Below, one piece after another: positions 15,351-24,306 of a stretch of 64,000 bases of DNA. The translations under genes and the position numbers were made by a program. The notes under the pieces were generated by a model that was not told where the DNA came from, made no database searches, and saw only the letters and a program-made list of their open reading frames with translations. Origin of the DNA: JBFMFR01 sp040752025 (GTDB lineage: Bacteria > Chloroflexota > Anaerolineae > Anaerolineales > UBA4823); NCBI GenBank assembly GCA_040752025.1, contig JBFMFR010000005.1, forward strand, positions 1-64,000, given 5' to 3'. Each line of letters opens with the position of its first letter. Position 1 is the stretch's first letter.

Positions 15351-15577
15351 GCCGCTACAGAACGTAAGTGAATATCTTCCGATGCAACCAGCGCAATCGC
15401 ATATTGCAAACAAGCGCGAATATCTTCGACTTGTAGCTCGGGATAGTATTCCCGGATGATCTCATCGAAAGCCAGGCCTTCGTTGAGCAATTCCAATACG
15501 CTTTGCACCGTAACACGCGTGCCAGTAATACACGGCTTACCAAAGTGAATTTCTGCATTGACACTAATTCTGTCCAC
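15347..15577 (-). CDS. DUF433 antitoxin
   Basis: 76 residues from GTG at 15577, with AAAGGAG 6 bases upstream. DUF433 signature: HFGKPCITGTRVTVQSVLEL, then EIIREYYPELQVEDIRACL, an HTH of the type that binds the operator of such modules. It is followed with a 4-base overlap by the DUF5615 toxin. The longer frame upstream runs into RHS remnant sequence and is not the true start. Confidence 0.85.
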   Translation of the reverse strand: MDRISVNAEIHFGKPCITGTRVTVQSVLELLNEGLAFDEIIREYYPELQVEDIRACLQYAIALVASEDIHLRSVAA

Positions 15578-15634
15578 GGCGGCTCCTTTCAACCTGAAAC
15601 TTTCGCCTGCCCATATTTTACACCCTCTCCACAT

Positions 15635-16068
15635 TCAGTGGAACATCGAAATCGCCACCCGCCATAACCACTGCGCCTCCCCCGTGAAATCGAAGGCTCT
15701 CGTCTCGCTCCCGACGCTGTCCAACACCTCGCTGTAGGGATCGTACTTCTCGCCAGCATCACCACCCCGTCCCCATCCACCAACTGGCGCACGCTACCCA
15801 GCGCATCGCCCAGGAAGTACTCCGTGCTGCTTTCGCCTTGCTGCGCAATGCGCCCCAGGCCATACAGGTAGGTGGTATCGTCTTTCGCCAGCACCTGCGT
15901 CAGCCCGGCGGCAGTGTCCAGCACATAGGTGGTAGTATCGCCATCCATCGTCTGCGTCACACGATCACCCAGGCCATTATAAGCGAATTCCACCAACCCC
16001 TCCGGCCCATCCACCGCCGCCAGCCGGTTGGCCCTCCAGCGCCGCCCCGTTCGCTTATCGTTTCCTCA
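15635..16068 (-). pseudogene. RHS-repeat protein remnant B, frameshifted
   Basis: The minus strand reads RWRANRLAAVDGPEGLVEFA, YNGLGDRVTQTMDGDTTTYV and YFLGDALGSVRQLVDGDG, which are RHS/YD repeats just before the core end. Near 15745-15748 one base is missing: the natural continuation SYDPYSEVLDSVGSETRAF is in another frame, and ends at a stop at 15635. The 5' end also opens directly after a stop without start codon. So this is a truncated, frameshifted piece of a polymorphic-toxin-like gene. Confidence 0.8.
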
Positions 16069-16132
16069 TTCGTATGCGTAGACGGCCGGCCCACCACAAT
16101 CTAAACACCAGCGAATACGCACGCAAAAACGA

Positions 16133-16161
16133 TTGACTCCTTTGGATGGATGCTGTATATT
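16133..16161 (+). promoter_or_regulatory. Promoter of the 386-aa membrane protein gene
   Basis: TTGACT (16133-16138), a 17-bp spacer and TATATT (16156-16161), 49 bases before the start codon. Confidence 0.7.
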
Positions 16162-16209
16162 GAATAGGGTCACCCGTCCATTTTATCTATCCAGTCAAGG
16201 AGGCAAACC

Positions 16210-17370
16210 ATGTCCCTATCAGCCATCCTGGAAGTCGCCCTGGGTCTGGTGCTGGTCTACTACGCCCTGGGCCTGATCGTCAACCTGGTCGTCGGCACGG
16301 TCAAGGATATCCTCGACCTGCGCGCCGAAGCGCTGGAGAAGGTCTTGATCGAAGCCTTCAAGCTCAACCAGGACAACCTCTTCGAGCGCTTCTCGGACAA
16401 CACCCTGATTCAAAACTTGCGGCCCTTCCAGCCCAAGTTCCTGCAAATCGTCAACCGCCAGAAAACCAAAGTTTCCGAGATCCCCGGCGGGACCTTCTCC
16501 CTGGCGCTGGTGGACGAGCTTTCCTCGCCGGAAGTGTTCGTCCAGATCGCCCGCAAGGTGATCGAAAAACTGCTGGGCGAGCAGGACGATCCTGCCATCC
16601 AGCAGGCGCTTGACTCCCTGCTCAACGTAGAAAGCGTCGAGCAGTTGACGGACGCCATGCAAGAGGTGATAGGCCGGCTGCCGCCCGGCGCGGTCAAAGG
16701 TAAGCTGCAGGAACTGTCCGGTATGCTCTTGAGCACCCCACAAGCCAGGCTGGCCCGCCTGCGCGCCGGCATCCTGGCCCTGCCCGAGGGCCCGGCCAAG
16801 AAATCTTTGCTCAGCCTGCTCGATCTCAGCAGCGCCGACGTCGATAGCTTTCGCCAGCGCCTGGAGGGCTGGTACAACGACCTGATGAAGAACGTCTCCC
16901 TGGTCTTCACCCAGAATGTGCGCCTCGTCGTGGTGGCCGTGTCCTTCGTGGTGGCCTTCGGTCTGGGCACCGACAGCATCTACGTGGCCCAATCACTGTG
17001 GACGCAGCCCACCCTGCGCGCCGCCGTTGTGCAGGCCGCCCCCACCTTCGTCGACCAGTTCGGCTCAGGCCAGGTTCCCCCCGATCAGGTGGAGTCGCTC
17101 ACCCCGGAGCAGAAAGTCCAACTCTATGCCGAGCGCGTCCAGGAAGTCAACCTGATCCTGGAAAAGCTCGACAGCCTGACCATCCCGCTGACCTGGTGGC
17201 AGACGCCGCAGCCGGCTACAGCCGCCGCCTGGGTGCTGCGCATCCTGGGGCTGTTGATCACTACCGCCGCCCTTTCGCAAGGTTCTTCATTCTGGTACGA
17301 CATCCTGCGCAAGATCAACCCGCCGCCCACCGCCAGCACCCGCAGCGCTTCCAGCAGCGAGGGTGAATAG
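16210..17370 (+). CDS. Predicted integral membrane protein
   Basis: 386 residues, not assigned to a named family. Membrane segments are near 5-33, 235-255 and 337-357. Between the first two is a long helical, probably cytoplasmic region with charged helices (DLRAEALEKVLIEAF, LLGEQDDPAIQQALDSLL); between the last two a loop with many Glu/Gln. The tail is Pro/Ser-rich. AAGGAGG lies upstream of the ATG, and a good promoter at 16133-16161. Similar proteins occur in cyanobacteria and Chloroflexota as far as I recall. The methyltransferase gene begins near its end, so the pair may be co-transcribed. Confidence 0.75.
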   Translation: MSLSAILEVALGLVLVYYALGLIVNLVVGTVKDILDLRAEALEKVLIEAFKLNQDNLFERFSDNTLIQNLRPFQPKFLQIVNRQKTKVSEIPGGTFSLALVDELSSPEVFVQIARKVIEKLLGEQDDPAIQQALDSLLNVESVEQLTDAMQEVIGRLPPGAVKGKLQELSGMLLSTPQARLARLRAGILALPEGPAKKSLLSLLDLSSADVDSFRQRLEGWYNDLMKNVSLVFTQNVRLVVVAVSFVVAFGLGTDSIYVAQSLWTQPTLRAAVVQAAPTFVDQFGSGQVPPDQVESLTPEQKVQLYAERVQEVNLILEKLDSLTIPLTWWQTPQPATAAAWVLRILGLLITTAALSQGSSFWYDILRKINPPPTASTRSASSSEGE

Positions 17371-17410
17371 AGGCCTGTCCCTGAAAAACCAGCCGCAGCG
17401 CAAAGCCATC

Positions 17411-18313
17411 ATGGCCTCCCAGCCCATCGGGGCGATCCACCGCCTGGCGTCCGCCTGGGACCTGTGGAAGCTCTACCGGCGCAGGCGCTTCGGTTCCGCC
17501 GAGGCGGAGGTGCGCCTGCACGCCGAGATCAGCGCACTGCTCTCCACATACACCGGGCTGGCCCCTGGCGCCCCGGCGCGCATCCTCGACCTGGGCTGCG
17601 GGCAAATGGCTCGCCAGGTGGCCTTGTTCGCCGCCGATGGCGCCCGGGTGACCGGCGTTGACGTCGAGCTGCCCACCTATCGTCTGAACCCCGCCATCCT
17701 GCTCCGGGTGCTGCGCCACAACGGCGGCGAGCGCGCCATCAAATCCCTGGCGCGCTACATCTTTTTCGACCCAGCCTACCAGCGCGAATTGCGCCGTCGT
17801 TACCCGCGGGAAGCGCCTTATGACCAACTGGACGCCCGCCTGATGAGCGCCAGCCAGTTGGATTTCCCCGGCGATCACTTCGACCTGGTTTACTCGGTCT
17901 GGGCCTTCGAGCACTTCGAAGATGTCCCCGCCGCCGTTCGAGAGGTGGACCGTACCCTGAAAACCACCGGCGTCGCCGTAATCTACATCCACCTGTACCC
18001 CAGCCTTTCCGGCGGGCACCACCTCGACTGGCTTTCCCCGGATACCTCGCCTTCCCGCCGCGTCCCGCCCTGGGATCATCTGCGCCAGCAGCGCTATCCG
18101 GCCAACTTCTACCTCAACCGGCTGCGCTTGCAGGATTACCGTCGCATTTTTGAGGGCAACCTGGATGTCATCGACGAGCAAACCATCGAGGAGGGCCATG
18201 CCCTTCTCACCCCTGCGCTCTGGGAGGAATTGAGCGCCCGGGGCTACACCCGGGAAGACCTGCTCACCCGTTCGGTGAGGCTGATCTGCCGCAAAAAACC
18301 GCGAAACGAATAG
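17411..18313 (+). CDS. Class I SAM-dependent methyltransferase
   Basis: 300 residues from ATG at 17411; a GTG at 17363 overlapping the upstream gene is an alternative. The SAM-binding motif I is ILDLGCGQMA, followed by VTGVDVE (motif II). FDLVYSVWAFEHFEDVPAAV is the usual post-motif segment of methyltransferase type 11/UbiE-like enzymes. The N-terminal helix region and the C-terminal segment with many Arg and Tyr are unassigned. The acceptor substrate is unknown. It is followed 11 bases later by the M20 peptidase gene. Confidence 0.8.
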   Translation: MASQPIGAIHRLASAWDLWKLYRRRRFGSAEAEVRLHAEISALLSTYTGLAPGAPARILDLGCGQMARQVALFAADGARVTGVDVELPTYRLNPAILLRVLRHNGGERAIKSLARYIFFDPAYQRELRRRYPREAPYDQLDARLMSASQLDFPGDHFDLVYSVWAFEHFEDVPAAVREVDRTLKTTGVAVIYIHLYPSLSGGHHLDWLSPDTSPSRRVPPWDHLRQQRYPANFYLNRLRLQDYRRIFEGNLDVIDEQTIEEGHALLTPALWEELSARGYTREDLLTRSVRLICRKKPRNE

Positions 18314-18324
18314 GAGAGGACCCC

Positions 18325-19488
18325 GTGATTCCCATTGACAACGATTTCCTGACCCAAACCCTGGTCGACCTGGTACGCATCGACTCGAGCAACCCTTCCC
18401 TCTCGATCCACGGCGCCGGAGAAGCCGAAATCGGCGCTTACGTCGCTGGCGTTTTGCAAGCCCTGGGCCTGGAGGTGCACCTGCACGAACTGGCCCCCGG
18501 GCGCGTCAACGTGGTCGGCATCCTGCCCGGCGCCGGCTGGGGGCGCAGCCTGATGTGGAACGCCCACATGGACACCGTCGGCGTAGAGGGCATGCCCGCC
18601 CCCTTCTCCGGCGAGGTGCGCAATGGCCGTCTGTATGGCCGCGGCAGCCAGGATATGAAAGGCAGCCTGGCTGCCATGCTCGCCGCCGCCAAAGCACTGG
18701 TCGACGCCGGCGTTGAGCTGGGCGGCGATTTGATCCTCACCGGCGTGGCCGACGAAGAATTCGCCAGCCTGGGCACGGCCGACATCCTCCGCCGTTACCG
18801 CGCCGATGCGGCCATCGTCACCGAGCCGACCGACCTGGCGCTCGGCCTGGCGCACCGCGGTTTTATCTGGTATGAAATCGAGACCTTCGGGCGGGCCGCC
18901 CACGGCAGCCGTTACAACGAAGGCATCGACGCCATCCTGCACATGGGGCGCTTCCTGGAACGCCTGGAAAAGTTGGAAAAAGAGCTGCGCCTGCGCCCGC
19001 CGCACCCCCTCGCTGGCCCGCCATCCCTGCACGCCTCGCTGATCAAGGGCGGCAGCGAATGGAGCATTTACCCGGCGCACTGCACCTTGCAAGTCGAGCG
19101 GCGTACCAGCCCGGGCGAGACCCTGGCGCAGGTCACCCAGGAATTCCAGTCCATCCTGGACGAACTGGCCCGCCAGGATCCGGCCTTCCGCGCCACCCTG
19201 CGCCAGGACCTGGATCGTTCTCCCTTCGAGGTTTCGCCCCAGGCGCCCATTGTCGCCAGCCTGCAAAACGTGATGCAGCGCCGCTTCAACCGGCCGCCTG
19301 CCGTTGTTGGGGCCAGCTTCTGGACCGACGCTGCCCTGCTGGCCGATGCTGGCATCCCGAGCGTGCTGCTGGGACCCATTGGCGGCGGGCTGCATTCTGC
19401 CGAAGAATGGGTCGAACTGGAATCAGTCGCCAGCCTGGCCCAAATCCTGGCCGACGCCGCCCTGGAGTTTTGTAATTCGGAGCAGTGA
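18325..19488 (+). CDS. M20 family metallopeptidase / deacylase
   Basis: 387 residues from GTG at 18325, with GGAGAGG upstream. Zinc ligands are visible: His81 and Asp83 in NAHMDTVG, Asp in GRGSQDMKG, and the DEE pair in GVADEEFAS with the catalytic Glu. A dimerisation domain lies in the middle (GRAAHGSRYNEGIDA). The family includes ArgE, DapE and carboxypeptidase G2; the length and the motif GLHSAEEWVE favour an ArgE/DapE-like enzyme, but the substrate cannot be fixed. It converges with the ABC exporter gene, with only 2 bases between stops. Confidence 0.85.
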   Translation: MIPIDNDFLTQTLVDLVRIDSSNPSLSIHGAGEAEIGAYVAGVLQALGLEVHLHELAPGRVNVVGILPGAGWGRSLMWNAHMDTVGVEGMPAPFSGEVRNGRLYGRGSQDMKGSLAAMLAAAKALVDAGVELGGDLILTGVADEEFASLGTADILRRYRADAAIVTEPTDLALGLAHRGFIWYEIETFGRAAHGSRYNEGIDAILHMGRFLERLEKLEKELRLRPPHPLAGPPSLHASLIKGGSEWSIYPAHCTLQVERRTSPGETLAQVTQEFQSILDELARQDPAFRATLRQDLDRSPFEVSPQAPIVASLQNVMQRRFNRPPAVVGASFWTDAALLADAGIPSVLLGPIGGGLHSAEEWVELESVASLAQILADAALEFCNSEQ

Positions 19489-19490
19489 TC

Positions 19491-21404
19491 TCAGGCGGAT
19501 AGATCAGCGCCTTCATCCGGGCTGGAGGCCTCCAGCCAGCGGTGCATTTGCTCTTTCCACGAAGTCGCGTAGGCGCCTGCCTGCTCTAATAACTCGTGGT
19601 GCTGCCCCGACTCCACGATCCTGCCCTCATCCATCACGTGGATCACGTCGGCAAAAGCCGCCGTGGTAAAGCGGTGCGTGATCAGGATCGCCGTGCGCCC
19701 GGCCGCCATGCGCCGGAAGCGCACCAGCCAGTCCGCCTCCGCCCAGGGGTCCATAGCGCTGGTCGGTTCATCCAGGACGATGATGGGCGCATCGCGCAGG
19801 AAGGAGCGCGCCAGCGCCACCCGCTGCCACTCGCCCACGCTCAGGTCCGTGCCGCCCTTGAACCAGCGACCGAGCAGGGATTCATAGCCCTGAGGCAGGC
19901 GGCTGATCGGTTCATCCGCGCCCGCCACCTGGGCAGCCTCCCGCACGCGTTGCTTCCAGATTCCATCGGATTCCTCTCGCTCGGTCTGCTGCAAAATGGA
20001 CAGGTCCCCCAAGGCGATGTTTTCACCAGCCGTAGCGCTGAAATGCAGCGGCTCCTGGAACAGTACTGTAATGTGCTCGCGCAAATCTTGCAAGGCAAAC
20101 TGGCGGATATCCACCCCATCGATCGTAATCGCGCCTTCCTGTGGGTCGTAAAACCGGCACAGCAGTTTGATCAGCGTGCTCTTGCCGGCCCCATTCGCCC
20201 CCACGATTGCCACGATCCGTCCCGGCTTGATCTCCAGATTGAATCCATCCAGTGCAGGCCGGGCGCTTTCTGGATAATAGAAGGTCAGGCCCTGCATCTG
20301 CACGCCCTGTTTCAGCACAGCCGGCACAGGCAGCGGATCAGGCGGATCGAAAACACACGGCTGCAGTTCCAGGAATTCGAACAAATCCGCCAGGAAGAAA
20401 CTGTTGCTGTAGATCTCACCGGCGTTCTCCAGGAAAGAGCGCATCAGGCCTTGCCCCTGGTTGAAAGCCTGGTAGAACAGCGCCAGGTCGCCCAACGACA
20501 CCTGCCCGTTCACCGCCCGCCATACCATCCAGGCCATCGCCGCGCCGGTGACCAGCAGGGTCACCCCACCCGCCAGGACTTCAGCCCGGCCTTGCTGCAC
20601 TGCCAGTTGGATGCGCTCCTGGCGCAGCCTCTTGCGCAGAATCTGGTAGAGGTTACGAAAATATTCACTCAACTGGAATAAACGCAGCTCGGCGGCTGAC
20701 TCGCGTACAGTCAACATCCAATCGTAGTATGCCGCCCGGCGCTCGCTTTCCGTGTTTTTGATCGTCCAACGATGAAGCTGCAAGCGCTGCTTCAGCACCA
20801 CGTAGAAAGCCGGCAAAGTACTGACCAACAAGGCCAGCGGCAGCCACGGGCCATAGGGCAGCAGCACGAACAACATCGCCACCAGGGTGATGCCATTTTG
20901 CAGCAGGACTCCCGTGCTCTCTAGCAGTGCCAGGGGGCGCTGCGAAGCTCCGAAGCGAGCCCGGTAGAGCTGATCGTGATAACCAGGGGAGTCGTAGAAA
21001 GCCAGGTCCACCTCCACCGACTTCTGGTGGATCAGCCCATTCATGTGATCTTTGATGCGCTCAGACTGGGCCGTGCGGATCAAGCTGACGACACTGCGCA
21101 GAATCTCCTTGAGGATCAAGACCGCCGCCATCAGGCCAACCTGGATCATGACGGGGCGCACGCTTTCCCAGGCAAAGGATTCGCCCTCTGGACCCGTATC
21201 CATCACCGTCACCAAGCTGTCCACCAGCAGGCGCGTCAGATTCACGATAGCGACCGGCAAGATGCCCTGCACTACCAACAGCGCAGCCCAACCTGCCGTC
21301 CATCCGGGCGTAGCCTCCCAAATCAAAACCAGCGCACGCCACAGATACGGCAGTTGTTCCCGGGCTTTGAGCAGCCCGCTCCGTAAAGACGCCTCAGTTT
21401 GCAT
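19491..21404 (-). CDS. ABC exporter, fused permease and ATPase
   Basis: 637 residues. The N-terminal 330 residues hold six membrane helices of an ABC exporter. The nucleotide-binding domain has Walker A GANGAGKST, Walker B IIVLDEPTSAMDP and a signature with LSVGE in place of the usual LSGGQ. It also has the Q-loop (TVLFQEPLHF) and the switch His in LITHRF. As a half-transporter it should form a homodimer. Substrate unknown. It starts 3 bases after the stop of the 342-residue upstream gene, so both form one operon. Confidence 0.88.
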   Translation of the reverse strand: MQTEASLRSGLLKAREQLPYLWRALVLIWEATPGWTAGWAALLVVQGILPVAIVNLTRLLVDSLVTVMDTGPEGESFAWESVRPVMIQVGLMAAVLILKEILRSVVSLIRTAQSERIKDHMNGLIHQKSVEVDLAFYDSPGYHDQLYRARFGASQRPLALLESTGVLLQNGITLVAMLFVLLPYGPWLPLALLVSTLPAFYVVLKQRLQLHRWTIKNTESERRAAYYDWMLTVRESAAELRLFQLSEYFRNLYQILRKRLRQERIQLAVQQGRAEVLAGGVTLLVTGAAMAWMVWRAVNGQVSLGDLALFYQAFNQGQGLMRSFLENAGEIYSNSFFLADLFEFLELQPCVFDPPDPLPVPAVLKQGVQMQGLTFYYPESARPALDGFNLEIKPGRIVAIVGANGAGKSTLIKLLCRFYDPQEGAITIDGVDIRQFALQDLREHITVLFQEPLHFSATAGENIALGDLSILQQTEREESDGIWKQRVREAAQVAGADEPISRLPQGYESLLGRWFKGGTDLSVGEWQRVALARSFLRDAPIIVLDEPTSAMDPWAEADWLVRFRRMAAGRTAILITHRFTTAAFADVIHVMDEGRIVESGQHHELLEQAGAYATSWKEQMHRWLEASSPDEGADLSA

Positions 21405-21407
21405 GGA

Positions 21408-22436
21408 CTATTGGCTCGACCAGCGCTTTCTCAAGTAACGGCTGCCCCATTTGATCGTCAAATACAACGCCATCGAAGTCAGCATCAAAATCCTGAAATG
21501 CGCCGCCACCCATAAAGCTGAACGTAATGCACTGCGCCAGGCGCTCACCCGCGTCAGGCTCTCCTCCGGCATCAGAATGGGCGCATCCCAAACAAAGGTT
21601 TTCAGGCGTTCCAGGTAGCCCTGGCTGACACACCCTTCCAGGCTGTAGATGTGAAGATCCTCGCACCAGCTCCAGGCCAGGCGCAGGTCACGCGCCAGTT
21701 CGCCCCAGCCGAGCGGCGGGTAATCCCCAAATTCCGCATCCATTCCCGCCATGGTCGTTCCCAGGCCCACCGATTGGGCCTCAGGAGCATAACAGGCGAT
21801 TATGCCCGCGCCATGCGGCCTGACGAAGCTGCTGTACAGCATCCACACTTCCCGGTCAACAGCCGCGCCTGGCAAGTCCACCAACCCGGCCGCCCGCTGC
21901 AGCAGCGTCGAGCCCATCTGTCGTTCGTCAGCAATCACCGGGAACTGGTAGCTATCCACGTGATAACCATCTGCGTGCATTTGCGCCACCAAATCGGCGT
22001 AGACCGCCCGCGCCTTGCGCAAAGTGCGCCAATCCAACAACCGCCGCACGATGATCGCCGCCACGCGCAGCCTGCTGCGCGCCAGTTGCGTCAGGTCTTG
22101 CAGGTCTGGCTCGATATCCAGCCCAATCCCGGCCCACTGCAAGCCATATTCCACCGTCCAGGCCGTGAAGTCCGCATAACGCGCCGCCGCCTGGGCTGCA
22201 TTGTACAGGTTGAACCAGTAGCCCTGCTCTCTGGGCAGCAAAAGCCAGGCAATCACCGGTACGCCGGCCCGGTTCAGCCGCTGCACCACGGCCGCCCGTT
22301 CAGGACCGAGATCAAGGATCCCCAGGCTCAGATAGGCTTTCATCGCCGATAAATCCGCAATCAAGTCGTCATTGACCAGGGCCAATAAGGCCTCTGTCTC
22401 CAATTCACAGAAAAAAGTGATTCTTGGAAAAGCCAT
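21408..22436 (-). CDS. Hypothetical protein, TIM-barrel-like with C-terminal membrane helix
   Basis: 342 residues, no family recognised. Segments such as YLSLGILDLG, PVIAWLLLP and WAGIGLDIEPD look like successive strands of a TIM barrel; GLDIEPD resembles the acidic strand end of a glycoside hydrolase. Near residue 310 a hydrophobic helix (FRILMLTSMALYLTIKWGSR) may anchor it in the membrane. AGGAG precedes the start. It is directly upstream of the ABC exporter, suggesting an envelope role. Function is not established. Confidence 0.65.
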   Translation of the reverse strand: MAFPRITFFCELETEALLALVNDDLIADLSAMKAYLSLGILDLGPERAAVVQRLNRAGVPVIAWLLLPREQGYWFNLYNAAQAAARYADFTAWTVEYGLQWAGIGLDIEPDLQDLTQLARSRLRVAAIIVRRLLDWRTLRKARAVYADLVAQMHADGYHVDSYQFPVIADERQMGSTLLQRAAGLVDLPGAAVDREVWMLYSSFVRPHGAGIIACYAPEAQSVGLGTTMAGMDAEFGDYPPLGWGELARDLRLAWSWCEDLHIYSLEGCVSQGYLERLKTFVWDAPILMPEESLTRVSAWRSALRSALWVAAHFRILMLTSMALYLTIKWGSRYLRKRWSSQ

Positions 22437-22545
22437 CCGGGTTACTCCTGCAAACTATCACGCGATTTGTTCCGGGACTTATTGTACAACAGATTTCATG
22501 GCATTACAGGACTACCATTCTGCATAATAGGGGCCCAATCGCGAG

Positions 22546-22551
22546 TAAAAT
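22546..22551 (+). promoter_or_regulatory. -10 box of a leaderless promoter
   Basis: TAAAAT ends 6 bases before the ATG at 22558. No ribosome binding site is present. Spacing is the same as in front of dinG. Confidence 0.5.
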
Positions 22552-22557
22552 AGCAGC

Positions 22558-24303
22558 ATGTTCACAGATTCTGAAAATCGCAGCCTGGGCTCTGCCATCT
22601 ACGATTTCCACCGCTTGCGCAGCCAGGCCAAGCTGCAAGAACTCGTTAGCCGTCTTTCTGGCGAATCGAACCAGTTGCTCTCCTACGACGAAGTGCGCCA
22701 AAAGCTCAACCTGAGCGGCGCCAGTGAGCGCGGCCTGAAAGATATCCCCCTGGATGCCATCGTGGGCAGCGTTGGCAGATATACCGACTTCACACGCGAC
22801 TTCCTGCCGTTGCAGTCTATCGATGCAGAGCGCTGGGCACGCGTCAAGGTTGCCGTCACTGGCCTGGTAGGATTACCCCCCATCGAGGTATACAAAATTG
22901 GAGAGGTCTATTTCGTCAAAGATGGCAATCACCGCGTCTCGGTAGCACGTCAGCTAGGGGCAACACACATTCAGGCCTACGTCACTGAAGTGTACAGCCG
23001 TGTTCCCATCACGTCAGACATCCGACCAGACGATTTGATCCTCAAAGCCGAGTACATCCATTTCCTGGAGCACACCCATCTGGACCAGTTGCGCCCCGAT
23101 GCAGACCTCAGCGTAACCATCCCCGGCCAATTCCAGGTGCTGCTGGACCATATCGATGTGCACCGCTATTTCATGGGCCTGGATTTTCAGCGTGATATTC
23201 CCTACGAAGAAGCTGTGAGCCATTGGTACGATGCCGTGTATCTACCAGTTGTGCAAACCATCCGCGCTCTGGGCATTTTGCGCCACTTCCCAGAGCGAAC
23301 CGAAACGGATCTTTACCTCTGGCTGGCCGAGTACCGTGCCCAACTGGAAGAGCAAATGGGCTGGAAGATCAAGCTTGATTATGCCGCCAGCGATCTGGCA
23401 GAGAAGTTCGGAAAAGGGCGCGAAAGCTGGCTTGACCACCTGGGCGGCACGCTGCTGAAATTAATTCTGCCCGACAAGTTGGAGCCAGGCCCGCCCGCCG
23501 GTCAGTGGCGCGCCACCACCCTGGCATCTCGCCTGGAGGAGCGCCTGTTCCTGGATATCCTGGTGCCGGTCAACGGGCGCGAAGACGGCTGGTGTGCCCT
23601 GGGACAGGCCCTGGTAGTGGCGCAGCGCGATGGCGCCCGCATCCATGGCCTGCATGTCGTTGCCGGTGAAGCGCAAAAGGAATCTACCTGGATCGCAGAG
23701 TTTCAGGCTGAGTTTAACCGGCGTTGCGAAGAGGCTGGAATAGCCAGCGATCTGGTCATCGCGGCCGGCGAGATCGCCCCGCACATCTGCAACCTGTCAG
23801 GTGCGAACGATCTGATCGTTGCCAATCTCACCTATCCTCCTGCGCCACAGCCGCTTTCCCGCTTGAGTTCGGGCTTCCGTGACCTGATCCAGCGCTGCCC
23901 CCGCCCGCTGCTTGCCACACCGCAAACCGTCAGTCAGTTCAGCCGGGCTCTTCTGGCTTACGATGGCAGCCCAAAAGCCCGCGAGGCCCTCTACATTGCC
24001 ACCTATCTGGCAGGTCAATGGGGCACTGCCCTGAATGTGATCACCATCCAGGATAACGGAAAAATCTCAGAGCAAACCCTGGATCAGGCCCGCCAGTATC
24101 TGCAGGATCACCAGGTGTCTGCCGAGTACCGGATCGCAAGCGGGCCAGTCGCCGAAAGCATCCTCGAGACAGCCGAAGAACACCAGTGCGATCTGCTCAT
24201 CATGGGCGGCTACGGTTTGAACCCGGTCCTAGAAGCTGTCCTGGGCAGCGCCGTCGACCAGGTGCTGCGCCACAGCCGCAAGCCAATGCTGATCTGCCGT
24301 TGA
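22558..24303 (+). CDS. ParB-like domain fused to two universal stress domains
   Basis: 581 residues. Residues 60-145 resemble the ParB/sulfiredoxin-like nuclease fold, with the motif KDGNHRVSVAR corresponding to the G-x-H-R box. Residues 150-310 are a helical module also found twice in the neighbour at 24307 (FLEHTHLDQLRPDAD, later HFPERTETDLYLWL). Two UspA-like domains follow, about 330-455 and 463-581; the second ends with the nucleotide-binding-like MGGYGLNPVLEAVLGSA. A combined role in stress response is inferred, since Usp domains often bind ATP and ParB-like folds may bind CTP or ATP. It seems leaderless. It is convergent with its paralog. Confidence 0.75.
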   Translation: MFTDSENRSLGSAIYDFHRLRSQAKLQELVSRLSGESNQLLSYDEVRQKLNLSGASERGLKDIPLDAIVGSVGRYTDFTRDFLPLQSIDAERWARVKVAVTGLVGLPPIEVYKIGEVYFVKDGNHRVSVARQLGATHIQAYVTEVYSRVPITSDIRPDDLILKAEYIHFLEHTHLDQLRPDADLSVTIPGQFQVLLDHIDVHRYFMGLDFQRDIPYEEAVSHWYDAVYLPVVQTIRALGILRHFPERTETDLYLWLAEYRAQLEEQMGWKIKLDYAASDLAEKFGKGRESWLDHLGGTLLKLILPDKLEPGPPAGQWRATTLASRLEERLFLDILVPVNGREDGWCALGQALVVAQRDGARIHGLHVVAGEAQKESTWIAEFQAEFNRRCEEAGIASDLVIAAGEIAPHICNLSGANDLIVANLTYPPAPQPLSRLSSGFRDLIQRCPRPLLATPQTVSQFSRALLAYDGSPKAREALYIATYLAGQWGTALNVITIQDNGKISEQTLDQARQYLQDHQVSAEYRIASGPVAESILETAEEHQCDLLIMGGYGLNPVLEAVLGSAVDQVLRHSRKPMLICR

Positions 24304-24306
24304 AAG

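Noticed and set aside
15351..15413. Upstream extension of the DUF5615 toxin
   Set aside because: Encodes no family sequence; the GTG overlapping the antitoxin stop is the usual coupled start.
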